A stretch of 64,000 nt of DNA from Osedax fenrisi (lineage: Eukaryota > Annelida > Polychaeta > Sabellida > Siboglinidae), in contig OZ025244.1 of the NCBI GenBank assembly GCA_964019155.1, forward strand, positions 33,765,718-33,829,717, given 5' to 3'. Shown one piece after another: positions 50,561 through 63,205 of this stretch; the stretch's first letter is position 1; the number at the start of each line of letters is the position of its first letter. Below the pieces are notes generated by a model, which worked only from the letters and a program-made list of their open reading frames with translations, ran no database searches and was not told where the DNA came from. The position numbers were made by a program, and so were the translations under genes.

Positions 50561-53500
50561 TGTATATATTATTATAATAATTATATTATTAAAAGATCAA
50601 AATTATTTATAATAAAATATTGTATTGAATGTTATATATATTATATATTCAGTTGGACAATTGATATATTATTTTTTTGTTATTAACTAATTATATTTAT
50701 AAACATATTTTACAAGTCTTATATAAGTGTATTGGGTTTACAAAAAAATATTATATACAACCACTACAACTTGAATATCAGATTTTAAAGTCAATATACT
50801 TAATATATTAAAATATGTACATTTCTCATATGTGTTATAAAGTAGCTAGGTCATAAGTTATAAAGGCAGAGTTCGTCGCTAGTATGCTACTTTGTTGTTA
50901 TTTATTATTACATCGTCTACACACTTCAAGGTATCTCTTATACATTGAAGTGTTCAAATAAACTATTACAATTACTACGGGTGAGCTTACTAACGCCATG
51001 GCTACATTACTGCCATCGATGACGATATATTTCTTTCCGTTAGTTCTGCTGCCGTAGCTGTTAACGCCATGACAATCACTACGAGGAGCGCCACCTGTGG
51101 GCATGTTAGGGACGAACGAATACTGAGGTCGTTGTTGTTGTTGCTGTTGTTGTTGTTGGTTGTAGGCATTCGGTGGTTGTTGTTGCTGATAGTAGTAGTT
51201 AGACTTGAAGGCATTCTGATTAGCGTTGGACACCTGCTGCTGCACGTGTTGGTAGTTGTAGGAGGACTTCATGCGCTGAATCACGTCACTATGGGGAGCC
51301 GGCAGCTTGTTTTGCTTGATAGCACCCGCCTCTAAACGTATTTTCTCCGCCTGCTGTTTCGCTGCTGTATCGCCCCCCGCATCGCCCTTCTTCCTGCGGT
51401 TACGTTTGCCCTTCGGACTCGAGTCAACGGCATCGATGACAATCGGCTTGATTTTCTCTGATAATAAGCGATATAAATATACGGTAGTAATAGTAGTACT
51501 ATAAATAGTTTAATAGTATAACCACTATTAATGGTGTGGTTGTTGTTGAAAAATTAGCGGGTTTTAGTGGGTCGATATACTAGAATATATTCGTCACACA
51601 TTGATTTCAAAGACATAATTTATTTTTTAACTTGGACCAATGAAACATCATCTATAACAAATTGTTATTAACAATAATTGCGGGTAATATTCTACCATTA
51701 ATAAACATTAAACATTAAATTTGATATAAAGCCAGCTACACCAAAAAAGTTATTATCTGGCAGATATTTCGTTACGGATATACACGAGAATTATTTTAGG
51801 CAGATTTATTTATTTATAAGAGAAGACAGATTTTTTAATATCACTTGATAATATTATTTATATACTAGAAAATAGTATTATTAACCTCTAAAAATTATAA
51901 CAAAAATTGTGTTTAACATTTTTTTATACAATAAAATAATTATTCAAATATTAAATATTATCTTTAAATTGATATATAAATCATGTGTTTCTATAAAATA
52001 TAACTATAAAATAAACACCTTTAAAAATATATCATTTAAATAAGTAATAATAATTAAAAAAAATTAATTTAATTTAATAATCATTTTAATTTAATGAATA
52101 TTATAAGATCATTTTTAAAATTCAAAAGCTAAAATAAAGAATATATACATTTAAATAATTAATATTCATAGATGGCTATTTATTTATAATAATATAATGA
52201 TATAAGTTATCATTTGTATATATATTTCATACATTATTCATAATTATATTGTAAATCTTTAGAATGAATTTACAAAGAATATTTATTATTACTAATTTTA
52301 TTCATTCACTATCAACTTCTTAAATAATGCATTAAGGGGTGACGTTTGTTTTTTTTTTAATTTATAAATCAATTTTTATTTTATTGAATTAATATTATAT
52401 AATTAATTATCTTTCATTTACAAAAAAAATAGAAATATATTTATATATATATATATATTAAAAACATTAAAATTAAATTTATAAATTTATAAAAATAAAA
52501 TATATATGACATTATTTAGAATATCTAATAATTTATAATTATATATGATATATATATATTATTATAAATGTATACACTACTTGCAAAGATTTTGCGAAGC
52601 AAAGATATAACACTCCCTATGCATGCAACGTAATTTAGTAATAGCCCCAACCGCTGCTAGCAGTAGTATCGAAATCACTGAAATAGATTTAGGTTCGGCT
52701 CTGTTTGCATACAAAAATGTTTTCATTGCTCTATTAAATTACATGCAATATAAATTAGCTTTTACTTACTAAATATATACTTATAGCATTTAAAACATAC
52801 ATATCATATTTGTTTGTTATATATTAGTAATGAACACTTAGTTTTCATCATATAAATATTAATTTAAAGCATATTATTTAACATTTTAAAAGTGTATAGT
52901 TAAATACGAATTTACATTATAAACAACGCATAGTTCCTAAAAGTAACCCGCTATAGGTGGCACCAGGGTATTTTGTATACAAATTCGAATTACACGATTT
53001 CGCGTAAGTGTTATATCTTTCCTTCGGAAAATCTTTGCTACTTGTATATATTTATATAGAATTTTGTTTTATTGCATATAAAGCCATATTTATTAGCTAT
53101 ATATAGAAAGAAAAAGAATATATATAACTACATAATATTTGCATTTTTTAAAATTTAATAACTAGTAAATTTTAAAATATTCAAAAAATATTTATTAATT
53201 CTAAAATATTTAAATTAATTAAAATTAAATGTGCCTTTTGAAATTGAATCCAAAAAAGCATAGTTTTCATATTATATAATTAATTAGTTTTTTTAGACAT
53301 ATAACTTTTAAATCAATTCAAATTGTAAAATCTGCAAAACCAAATCATATTAAATAATGTTTATTAAATTAAAACCAAGATTTGGTTTTAAAAATATTTA
53401 TTAATTCTAAAATATTTAAATTAATTAAAATTAAATATGCCTTTTGAAATTGAATCCAAAAAAGCATAGTTTTCATATTATATAATTAATTAGTTTTTTT

Positions 53501-56500
53501 AGACATATATATTTTAAATCAATTCAAATTGTAAAATCTGCAAAACCAAATCATATTAAATAATGTTTATTAAATTAAAACCAAGATTTGGTTGCTTATA
53601 TAAAGATGGGCCTATTTTTAATTGCAATGTATTATATAGGAAAAAATGGGTCTACTAAAAAGACTACTTCAATATTTAATATTTTTTTTAAATTAAAAAT
53701 AATAGTATTAAAATATATTAGATCTACAATCAACCTAACTAAAAATGTTTATATAATCAAAAAAAAAAGGAGATATTAGAATATTTAAAAAATAAATGTA
53801 CAATTTTGTTTTTAATGTTTAATTTTGCTATAGAAATATATAAATATTTAAATTAAAAATTGAAGTTAGAATAGGTATATACTCTTTAGTAATACATTTA
53901 AAATATAGTGACAACAAAATTTAGTTTAAATATTTAAAAATAAAACAAATGTAGTACTTTAAATATTTAGAATTTGAAAAAAACATGAAACTGAGAAATA
54001 ATGGTTTAAAGGATAAATGATGATAAATTATATATTTATATAATATTATATATAAGCTAAATATTATTTTTCTATAATTTCAATATCATATGAGAAATGG
54101 GTTACGATCAAAAAGGACATTTTATAAAAGGTTAAATTATAAACAAAGGTTAAATTATAAATGCGAAATAAATTTGTAGAGGCTCACTTTGGGATGTGAT
54201 GCAGCTAAAAAAAATCAAACAGGACAAAACTAAACCAATTAAACAAAATAACTCGCAAATATCTAAACAAAATATAGGATATATACTATTAACTCGTATT
54301 TCAAATGTAACCTTTAACCCTCAACTCGTCCTTTTTGATCGTCTCCCGATGAAATTAATCTAGAATATTTAATTATAAACACATTTTAAAATATATATAC
54401 ATGTTTTAGTAGTTATGTATGATCAAATATTTATTTAATTTATTTATTAATATTTATAATTAACAATAGATCTATTATTTCTCGAGTCTATTAAATTATA
54501 TTAAATAAAATTACAAGTTTAATTGCATTTAATTTTATTATACACTCATTAAACTATTAATATCCATGATGGTATTCAGAATTCCATTTCCATTTCATAG
54601 TTTTTTTATACTAAATTTATATAGTATTATAAATTTATATATATATATATATTATTTCAATTATGTTATATAAAATATAATGATATATTAATATATGTAT
54701 ATCTAAATTATAATAATATAGTACAAAATATTATTAATTTTATTTGGAAAATAAAATTTTATAAAATAATTTAAAAAATAATAATTATAATATATAGTAT
54801 AATAATAAAGTAAAGTAGTATACTATAGTATTATAAATATTACAAACTCAAACCACATTTTTATATTTTTCTATATTTTATGTATAATAAAATATATTGT
54901 AAATTCCATATTGAGATAGATTTATATAAATCATAACAAATTAATACTTATTTATATAATAAGGTATATACGCATATATACATGAATTATCGAAGAGTAA
55001 ATTTGAAATTTTATAATAATTTTTAAATTATTCAATAATATAAAATATCAAATTTTATTTGATATTTAAATTTTGAAATATTTAGTAATTATTATTTTTG
55101 TAATAATGGTGATTTTTGACATTATGTGCTTTTTTTAAACATTTGTATTTTAATATTGATATTAATAGATCGTTTTATATTCCAATTTTTTGACATATTT
55201 AACTTACAAAATTTATAGTAATATTAAAATTAAAAAAAAAATGTAATATAAAAAATATAGGCCCTTAATTAAATGAATTAAATTGTTCATTAAAAAATCC
55301 GTCAAACTTCCAGATAATTTAGATCAAGTTCTAAATAAATCAGGCTGATATTATTTATCTAGAAAATATTTGTCTCCACACCAAAATAATATAAATTACA
55401 GCTAAAATAATAATTGTGGATATCCGTGATAAAATATCTACCAGATAATCAAGCTACTTTTTTTATTTGAAGGCAGCTTAATGTATAAGTAAACTGATTT
55501 ACAATAAAACATTAATAATATTATAATAGTAAACTCACTAGATATTTCATAGGCAGTGATTTTTGGAACATTTTCTGCGAGTCTAATTTTCTTCTCCTCC
55601 ATGAGTTGATCGTAAGTTTCGTTGATTTTCTGTGATTACAACGGCATGTAGATTACAATGAGAATGGGGGCGTGGCTAGTGTAACGCATGTTGAATGCAG
55701 TTATCGTGGTATATGATGGGGGTTATGCACAGATTGTATTTTATTAATTCAACGATTGAAATTCTTATCTAATTTTTAGATTTGTATTCAAATATATTTA
55801 TACCTAACTAAATAAATATATCAAACTTTAAATTATAAAAGAATCATTTCGTATTAAGATGTTTATTATGTAATATTGGTTTTACATAAAAAAGTTGTAC
55901 AGTTACACAGTCTAGTTAGCAAATATAAATTATTTACATTACCATTAATTAAAACTACACATATTATTATTTATTTTAAATATTAATGATTTATTTGATG
56001 TCTACCGTATCGACTATATATGATATGGGTTTTTAAGTTGTTGCCATTGTGTTACGGGTTAGCTAATTTGTATACCTTATTATTGGAGGTCTTCGTACAC
56101 GCGTGAATTAGGGGCCCCCGGTTCTTGAGCAATTCGGCGGGGGGTAACGGTATGTCAATCAACGCGATACGAGAGATATTCTTCATCTTGTTCTGTTTAT
56201 TCTTCTTCTTCAGTGATGACTTGCTCCGGTCTCCTTGCTTGTTGGCTATCGACGTGTTCAGTATGCTATGCAGTTGTTCATCTATAGATACGTGGCTCGA
56301 TGATCTGTTGCCCTACGTCAATAAGTTACTGTCATTAATAATAACATTATATCTTATGGGGTTATATTATACAGCATTATTTTCTTATATTCTTATATTA
56401 TACAGCACTGTAATATATTATATATATCTTGTGGAGTCAAGTAAATATGTAAACCACTAAATAGTAATATAAGATAATAATAACAATAATAAAGTAACTG

Positions 56501-59500
56501 CAATATGTTTACGCTTGTGCTCAACATTCTCAGATATCATACATACATATGCACATACACGTACACAAAAACTCACATATACCTCCCCACATGCACAGTT
56601 TCCTAGTTACCTTTGCTCGTTGAGATTTATTGTAGGCGACTATGGTGACATCATTGTCACTGTCCGTGTCATCTTCGTTATCTATTTCAATAACTGTTAC
56701 ATCGTTGTTGTCATCATCCGATAAACTAATAGTAGACGAGGTAGTCATGATGTAGCTTATTAAGTCAAATAGAGCAGCGATTAGCTAACATAGCAGTCGA
56801 TGCAAAGTCATAATAAATATTAACATTAACTTATTTGTGACATTACTAATATTTTTGGTCGATTAATTTACCAAAAGATGTTTTTGTGGATTAGGCAATA
56901 TCATATTTATGAGAAATATCTACATCGTAAACGTCTCGCTGACATATAAATAACTTTCAGAAACATAAATATGGGGTTCACAGGTTAACATAGAGATAAG
57001 CCAGCAGAAGTGGGGTAGGGTACTTACAATATCACAGTAGAATTAGAGTCCACAACATCTACTACGTTAAGGCATTTCTTCTTAACGAGCTGTTTAGCTA
57101 GCTGTGGCATAGGGGTTGAGCACATCTTAGGGGAGTTCAGGTGATCTACAAGTAGGCAGTACATTAGGGTAGACTGTTTTTGAAAGTTTTGCTAGCTTGC
57201 TCACAGTAGGTCATAAATATCATAATAAACTGTTTAAAGTTTCATCAACAAATATTTAATATTGTTAAAACAAAAGCACTTTAATGAAGAAATGATATAA
57301 TGTGAATTTCTATAAATAGAAAATTGTACTTATGTATTTTATGTATTTGTGCAAGTGCGCGTTGTCTTAAAAATAAAATTTCAAATAACGTAATATTTCA
57401 AATTAATTTAAATTTTTTTATTTTTTAATGACTATAATTTATTCAATTATTTCTTTGATAAATTATTTTAATAAAGCATAACACTGTGTTGTGAGCCTAT
57501 AATGGATATTTACGAGGTATATTAATAATAATACAAAATTATTTTTCTAACAAAAAAAATGTTACACCTGTTTATCGAAAAATTGATATTTTGTTAAAAT
57601 GCTCAATAAAAGTAATTTGTTGAATAATTATAAGCTATTTTTATATTATTACTTATAATTTTATATTCACATAATGATGATAGACATATATAATATAACA
57701 TTTTTTTAAATATTATTCCATTGATAATTTTTTTATTCGATTTAGAACAAATTAAAAAATTAAATTAAAATTTCCTTAGATCGATTTAATTATTTAAAAA
57801 AAATATTTTTAAATATATTTTAAGGATGTTTTATATACTAATATACTAAAAGGCAATTTTTACTTGTTAACATTTTTTCCTTTCATATATCTTTAATTTA
57901 AATTTTTTCGTTAATTTTCAATGTAAATTTTATCTTTTTTAAATATTGTTTTGCTTTATGAATTTTTATCTATTTACAATTTTTTTTTATTATATTTGGA
58001 ATGAATAAGAGGAGTTATTCAGAGATAGCTGGCACTTTTCTATTAAGGGAACTAAAAAAGTTACTAAAACGGGCTACCCTACTATACATTATAGTGGTGG
58101 TAACTATGACAGAGGAGGAATAATTTTTAATGTAAAGTGTATAGTGTAGTCGAAATAGAAACTAAACATTAAAGATATTCATTTTTAAAGTTTTCTAAAA
58201 TCTAAATTTAAAACAAACATTAGTTTATAAGAATACTAATGGATAATATACACTACTGCTATATTAGGTGCCACCTTTATTTAGTACTACTAACCTATTG
58301 TTATGTCTAGTTTACTGAAGTTAAGCGGATTGAGTGAATACTTAGATATAATCGGATCTCTGGAAGGAGTTTCTGTGTGAATAAGATGAGTGCATTATTC
58401 TGCAGTGGAATGCAACATCGTAAGTATTAGTATCAGTGAGACAAGAGTTAGAGTGACAGGGAGGTCGGATTGGGTAGCGCGGCATCAGTGATCATATAAT
58501 TAGTATTAGGTCTAGTATTGATTGATAATTAAAATTTATTTAAGCATATATATAGTCAAAATATATAATAAAAAGTATAAAGTTGAAATATTTGCTAACG
58601 ATAACATACGTTATTGAAATCAACAAAGAATAATACGAAATTAAAAAATTAAAACGTTTTGCAATTACGGTATAAATTACCGTAATAAATAAACGAAATA
58701 TAATTGAAAATAGAAGTATATTGTAAAAATAAATGAATAATGATAGAATATAAATAAGATACGTAGGTGTTGTAGTGCGATGATGATTAACTTACCAGTA
58801 GCAGCAGTTTCCTTGCGCCGGAGAATCTTAGAACTAGGAGACTGGGTCAGCGAGACCAGTGAAGCAGACGAAGGACTAGAATCTATGACCTTACCGTCCA
58901 CTACAGGGAACTGGACGGAGGCTATGGCAGCGGCATCTGCTAGGGTAGAACATCTGCGAGGGGTTTTCTACAACGGGAGCAGGGCGATGTTATCGGGGGC
59001 AATTGGAGATATTCGATAATATCGTATACGTTGCGTTCAAAATGAATTCAAGAATATTGGATATATTCTTTTATGATAGTGACATTTAATTTTTACATAC
59101 AGTTATGTAATTTTACATTTAAATTGTTTTACAGTTCTCGAGGTAATAATATTGTGGAATATTTTTATAAAAAATTATTTTTACGGAAACAAATTCTTAA
59201 TATATCATATTTCAAATATTAATACATATAGTGAATGTGTAAAATATCAGTATTAAATGCATCAGTTGACATATACCAATATTACATAATGTGACATGTT
59301 CCAGTATTACATCAGGTGACATGTGCCAGTATTACATTAGGTGACATGTGCCAGTAGTACATGCTTCAGTTGACATTACCAATATTACATCAACTGACAT
59401 GTACCAGTATTACATCAGTTGAGATGTGCCAGAATATTGAATGAATATAAACTAACGATTCTCTTGCGTTTCTTATTAATCGGAGTAACCTGTTGATCAC

Positions 59501-60405
59501 AGTGAAATAAATAAGTAGTAGTAGTGGGGAGGGAGTAGAGCACATGGGAGGATATGCAGGGAGATGAAATAAGTAGGATATGCAGGGAGGGCTGAACCAG
59601 ATGAAAGTAGTAAGGGTGTAAGGATGAAGCGCAATAAATCAGTGTTAAATATGGAGGTAGATTAAGCATAAGAAAAGATGATACGGAGAGGTGGCGATAG
59701 AAGAGTTTAGAAGGAATGAGATATGGGAAGACATATTTGAAGGAAGGAGATATTGATAGGATACAATAGAAGATAAAATGTGGAGACATGCATAGAATAT
59801 AGGAGACCATGGGTACGTATAGAATAATATTCAACATAGCAGGGGTATTAAAAGTAAGGATGAAGACAATAACCTCCTGTTTGTAAGAGGAGGTTGAAGA
59901 CACCGAGATATTGGACAAGGAGGTCTCGAGTTCAAGGGTCACGCTATCATTGTCCTCGACACAGATTACAGTGTTGTTCTCTATCATATTGTCATCCGAG
60001 TCTATTGACACCACTGTGCCATCCTGAACGATGAAACAACTAGGGGATAGGGGGAGATGAGCAGATGTAGGTGGCACTTCTAAGATAGGGCATCATAAGA
60101 TTGTTATTGTATTATAAACTATCAATAATTTGAATCTATTATATAATGTACATAACAGTTTTAAAGGGGGATCTGCAAAGTACCAACAAACGATTATAAA
60201 ATATGATTTGTGAGGCGGTGTTACATTTCAATGTACATGATAACTTATATTTTATCAATACAAATTAATTCACATGCACAATAGCCTATACGTATATTAC
60301 CATTATTCTATGCTATTATGTAACATAAATTATGTTACATAATAAACTTAAAGATAACATTAATTGAAAATAATAGTATATAGGTAAATATTTTGCATAA
60401 GTCAG

Positions 60406-60443
<38 letters not shown>

Positions 60444-62350
60444 CAGTTTATTTTAGTTTGATTAAGTTTGTATTGGTTTGGTTTGGTTTATTTTTAATAT
60501 TTATAGGTTTTTTTATCTGCATTACATCCCGAGTGAGCCTATAAAAGCATATATACATATATATAGGAAATATAGTAATCATTTAAACTTCTTTTTATTT
60601 TATTCATAAATATAATATAATTCATCCCTAATGTTACATATAAATTATTATATATAGCACACTACCTCGGATACACTATTACAATTATACATTCAATTAA
60701 TGTTATCTTTTACTACTGTTATGGTGTAATGTTGTGAATATGAATTCATTCGTATTAAAACATATAAGTTCTTGCATGTATTGAAATGTAATAGTCGCTG
60801 AGATGAGCTTTCACAAATCATATTTTAAACTTCTTTTTCAACTTTGCACACAAACCGTTTAAAATTGTATAGATATATATATATTTATATAAAGAAAGTA
60901 TTTATAACGATAATCTTATTTATTACCCAGAAAATACATGTGAAAATTTAAAAGATTTCAGAACTTTATTTTCCATTTAAAAAAAAACTCTTAGTTTAAC
61001 TCTTTGATGCATATTTATAATATTTTCAGAGTATATACCAATCAGGGATGTAGTCAACTACATTTTCCAGAAACAAATACAAATAATGTTTATCATAAAC
61101 AATACAAATACAGATATTTATGTAGTATTATTCAAATATAAATAAAATTACTAATACAAAATAAAAGTAAAAAATTGTAATACAGATATTATCTGTAAGA
61201 TAATATGGAATGAAATATTTTCGGACAATTAAATTAGGGATTATTAACAAAGTAATTTATGAAACTTTAAATAATAGTTAAATATCAATATTTATAGTAA
61301 TAACATTATAGATAAACGTGTATAGTTATATATACTATTAGTATTTATACATGTACTAATTAAATTATTATTTTTAATTGATTACATCGATTGAATACAT
61401 CGGTAGATATCAAAATAATACGTATAGATTTTATTTTATTTTATTTTAATAAAATGAATAGCGAAGTAATCTACAATGAATTGAAAAGTAATGTGTGATA
61501 TCTTATGTAATATATTCATTTTATTTTTAATAAATGCAAAATTTTTAAAATGTAGTTATATACAATACTATTTCTTTAAAGAAACAGACACACATGAACT
61601 TTATATTAATAAATATGAATCATGATATGAAAGTATTCGGATATAGCTTGATATACGTTCATAAGTTACTATATTATTTAAAATTAACCACAATTATCTT
61701 GTATACAAACTATAATTAACTATACATAACAAATAAATTAACTATCTTTATAAAATGTTTGTTCTATTTAACAATAAATATATTTTGGGTGTATTTAATG
61801 CTGTCAAATACACTAAATACTATTATCAAATACAAATACAAATACACAAATTTGTGATTAATCATTCAAATACAAATACAAATATAAATACACCAAATAA
61901 GTGTATTTAAATATATAATATATGATATATATGATATATTATATATATCATACCTTTGGTAAAGTAAATATGATGTTCAAATTAAAAATTAATAATATAA
62001 AGATAATAAATTTATATATGAAATAATTCCATATAATTAATTGATTTTACTTAAATGTAATGTGTATATAAAAATAATTGTAATACTATAGTATACATAT
62101 TTTAAATACTCAACTCGAAAATCAAATGTAGATTTTCATAATTTCATAATTTTTAGATGGAATTTAATATTTAAACTCGACATTTCATTACTATAGTCCT
62201 ATGATAGTCCTATAGGACTCGAGTTTTAAACATAAGGTGTCAAACAACCCTAATAGAGATAGATATTATATTAGAATATCTCTTAAAATAAATCAGTTTT
62301 TTTATTTTGTCAACAAGTATATAAGTTCATCTTACGTCATTTTTTGTAAA

Positions 62351-62393
<43 letters not shown>

Positions 62394-62762
62394 TATGTTA
62401 TCTATATAGTATAAAAATGGAAGTAATTATTTGATCGATATTATGATTTTAAGTCTTTTTAGTAGAACCATTATTTCCCTATCTTTTACATGTAAACTTC
62501 GAGCACTGGCCCAAGTGTTGCTCGTTTGCTATGCTAATATAAATATTACCATAGTAAATATTGTGGTATAATATTATATTATAGTGGTAATACATGTACT
62601 TTCTACGATAACAGATATCAGTAACTACTCTCCTAGCTACTATTGCTCTGACCTATCATCTATGATGTTCTCCTCCTGCAGCCAGCTGAGAATAGTCTTC
62701 TTGATTTCATAGTTGCAAGTGGAATAATTGAAGTTAGATACGTCACCGCACACGGTTTTATC
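46263..62762 (-). CDS. NYN/PIN-domain ribonuclease, N4BP1/KHNYN/ZC3H12 class
   Basis: These proteins are endoribonucleases that cut RNA in immune or mRNA-decay control. Phase-matched exons on the minus strand: 62653-62762, 59874-60039, 59457-59489, 58796-58967, 57028-57145, 56611-56725, 56076-56312, 55539-55629, 50995-51457, 49327-49498, 48882-48952, 48175-48282, 46336-46446 and probably 46263-46281 with stop TGA. This gives about 660 residues; the start is unresolved. The NYN domain (about residues 490-656) has all acidic residues: YIVIDGSNVAMA, NKVFSCRGI, TCYDDRF, VSNDKFRD, FVGDLFMPPDDPCGRDGP. FVGD and NDKFR favour N4BP1; CYDDR and MPPDD favour ZC3H12. No CCCH finger was found. Upstream are acidic stretches with SUMO-interaction-like motifs, a KKRKR basic signal, lysine-rich segments and a polyglutamine tract. 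Confidence 0.9.
46836..48174 (-). other. Intron of the NYN gene
   Basis: AT-rich intron between exons 48175-48282 and 46336-46446. It contains TA microsatellites (47231-47256, 47877-47900) and a triplicated ATAACATAATTC near 47921-47952. Its left part carries the opposite-strand exons at 46566-46766. Confidence 0.5.
49499..50994 (-). other. Intron of the NYN gene
   Basis: It begins GTTAGT at 50994 (minus) and ends CTCCCCAG. It is AT-rich. A GGGGGGAGGGTGCTGTATTG patch at 49672-49691 resembles the terminus of the MITE at 29983, but no partner end was found. Confidence 0.5.
52584..53037. mobile_element. MITE, copy 2 (454 bp, 7-bp TSD)
   Basis: Inverted ends CAAAGATTTTGCGAAG and CTTCGGAAAATCTTTG are flanked by CTACTTG on both sides (52577-52583, 53038-53044). 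The body is nearly identical to 893-1345, with only scattered substitutions and one indel. It lies in the intron between NYN-gene exons 55539-55629 and 50995-51457. Confidence 0.9.
53183..53594. repeat. Tandem duplication, about 206-bp unit
   Basis: Two nearly identical head-to-tail copies, each containing TGCCTTTTGAAATTGAATCC and AAACCAAGATTTGG. The copies differ at a few positions (ATGTGCC versus ATATGCC). The open frame at 53588-53779 only overlaps the edge. Confidence 0.9.
54105..54349. repeat. Possible small inverted-repeat element
   Basis: ACGATCAAAAAGGAC and its exact complement GTCCTTTTTGATCGT lie about 230 bp apart, with AGGTTAAA/TTTAACC just inside. The minus-strand copy of the ACATCCCGAGTGAGCC-type repeat (54180-54205) lies between them. 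No clear target duplication was found. Confidence 0.45.
55630..56075 (-). other. Intron of the NYN gene
   Basis: It has a GTATAC donor and a TAATCACAG acceptor and is AT-rich. Nothing else was found. Confidence 0.5.
57167..58079. mobile_element. TA-flanked MITE with GGGTAGMCYGTTTT ends, in an NYN intron
   Basis: The left end GGGTAGACTGTTTTTGAAAG and the complement of the right end, GGGTAGCCCGTTTTAGTAAC, are inverted repeats flanked by TA (57165-57166, 58080-58081). The 913-bp interior is AT-rich and non-coding. Part of it (57205-57330) resembles 27455-27610. Confidence 0.7.
59250..59435. repeat. Minisatellite, about 25-bp unit
   Basis: About seven imperfect units of the type GACATGTGCCAGTATTACAT plus CAGTT or TAGGT, in the intron between NYN exons 58796-58967 and 59457-59489. 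Confidence 0.85.
59490..59873 (-). other. Stop-free intron of 384 nt (3n) in the NYN gene
   Basis: It is bounded by GAG|GTTATT and CAACAG|GTTACT. The intron has no stop in the frame of the flanking exons and its length is 128 codons, so retention would insert a hydrophobic, His/Tyr/Ser-rich 128-residue segment. The transcribed strand is pyrimidine-rich. Confidence 0.6.
60044..62652 (-). other. Long intron of the NYN gene
   Basis: It joins exon 62653-62762 (donor GATAG|GTCAGA) to exon 59874-60039 (acceptor TATCCCCTAG). It is AT-rich with TA microsatellites (60408-60437, 62351-62392), TTTGGTTTGGTTT near 60465-60490 and the interspersed motif at 60518-60543. ACAAATACAAATAC runs lie near 61070-61110 and 61840-61900. 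No other gene was found. Confidence 0.5.
60518..60543 (+). repeat. Short interspersed repeat end, second copy
   Basis: CTGCATTACATCCCGAGTGA followed by GCCTATA, shared with 2422-2450 and, inverted, with 54180-54205. Confidence 0.5.
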
Positions 62763-63087
62763 CTGAATATAGTTTATACCAAAGTTAATATTTGATGGGA
62801 GAATATTACATGAAATAATGTTACTAATTCGCTGATAATAATGGTAAAAAAAGTAGTAGCATTTAAGGGGATTCACAGTCTTTAAAATAAAAAAATTTAT
62901 AAACAAAATTTTATTTTTAAAATAGAATACTACATGTATAATGTATGATATGTTAAAATATCATATGTTAAAAACATATATAAAGCATAAAAAAACATAA
63001 TTTTATAACACTACCTATTTCTAATAAAATAATAATTAAAAAAATGGCGCAAAAATTACGGTTTACATATATCATAACACTGTTTTT

Positions 63088-63122
63088 CAGCGCCATCTGT
63101 TATTACCAGCGCCATCTGTTGG
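63088..63122. promoter_or_regulatory. Direct repeat of CAGCGCCATCTGTT between divergent genes
   Basis: Two copies (63088-63101 and 63107-63120) spaced 19 bp apart lie between the 5' ends of the NYN gene (-) and the small basic-protein gene (+). The complement AACAGATGGCGCTG resembles the core of CTCF-type sites (AGATGGCGC). On the minus strand each copy also holds an ATG; the one at 63113-63115 reads ATGGCGCTG|GTAATA and could be a 9-nt first coding exon joining exon 62653-62762 in phase. Both readings are inference. Confidence 0.4.
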
Positions 63123-63205
63123 TTTTATTTTATAAATGCTAGTGATTGGCCGTTGGCTTTGTTCTATAATAAGATAGCGTCATTTCATTATTATTATTAT
63201 TTGAT

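Noticed and set aside
51069..51504. Open frames on + with Leu/Val runs
   Set aside because: They are antisense of the polyglutamine-containing NYN exon 50995-51457.
56125..56460. Open frame on + resembling a membrane protein
   Set aside because: Antisense of NYN exon 56076-56312; the minus strand has splice sites and correct phase.
58780..59019. Open frame of 79 residues on +
   Set aside because: Antisense of NYN exon 58796-58967, which joins its neighbours in phase on the minus strand.
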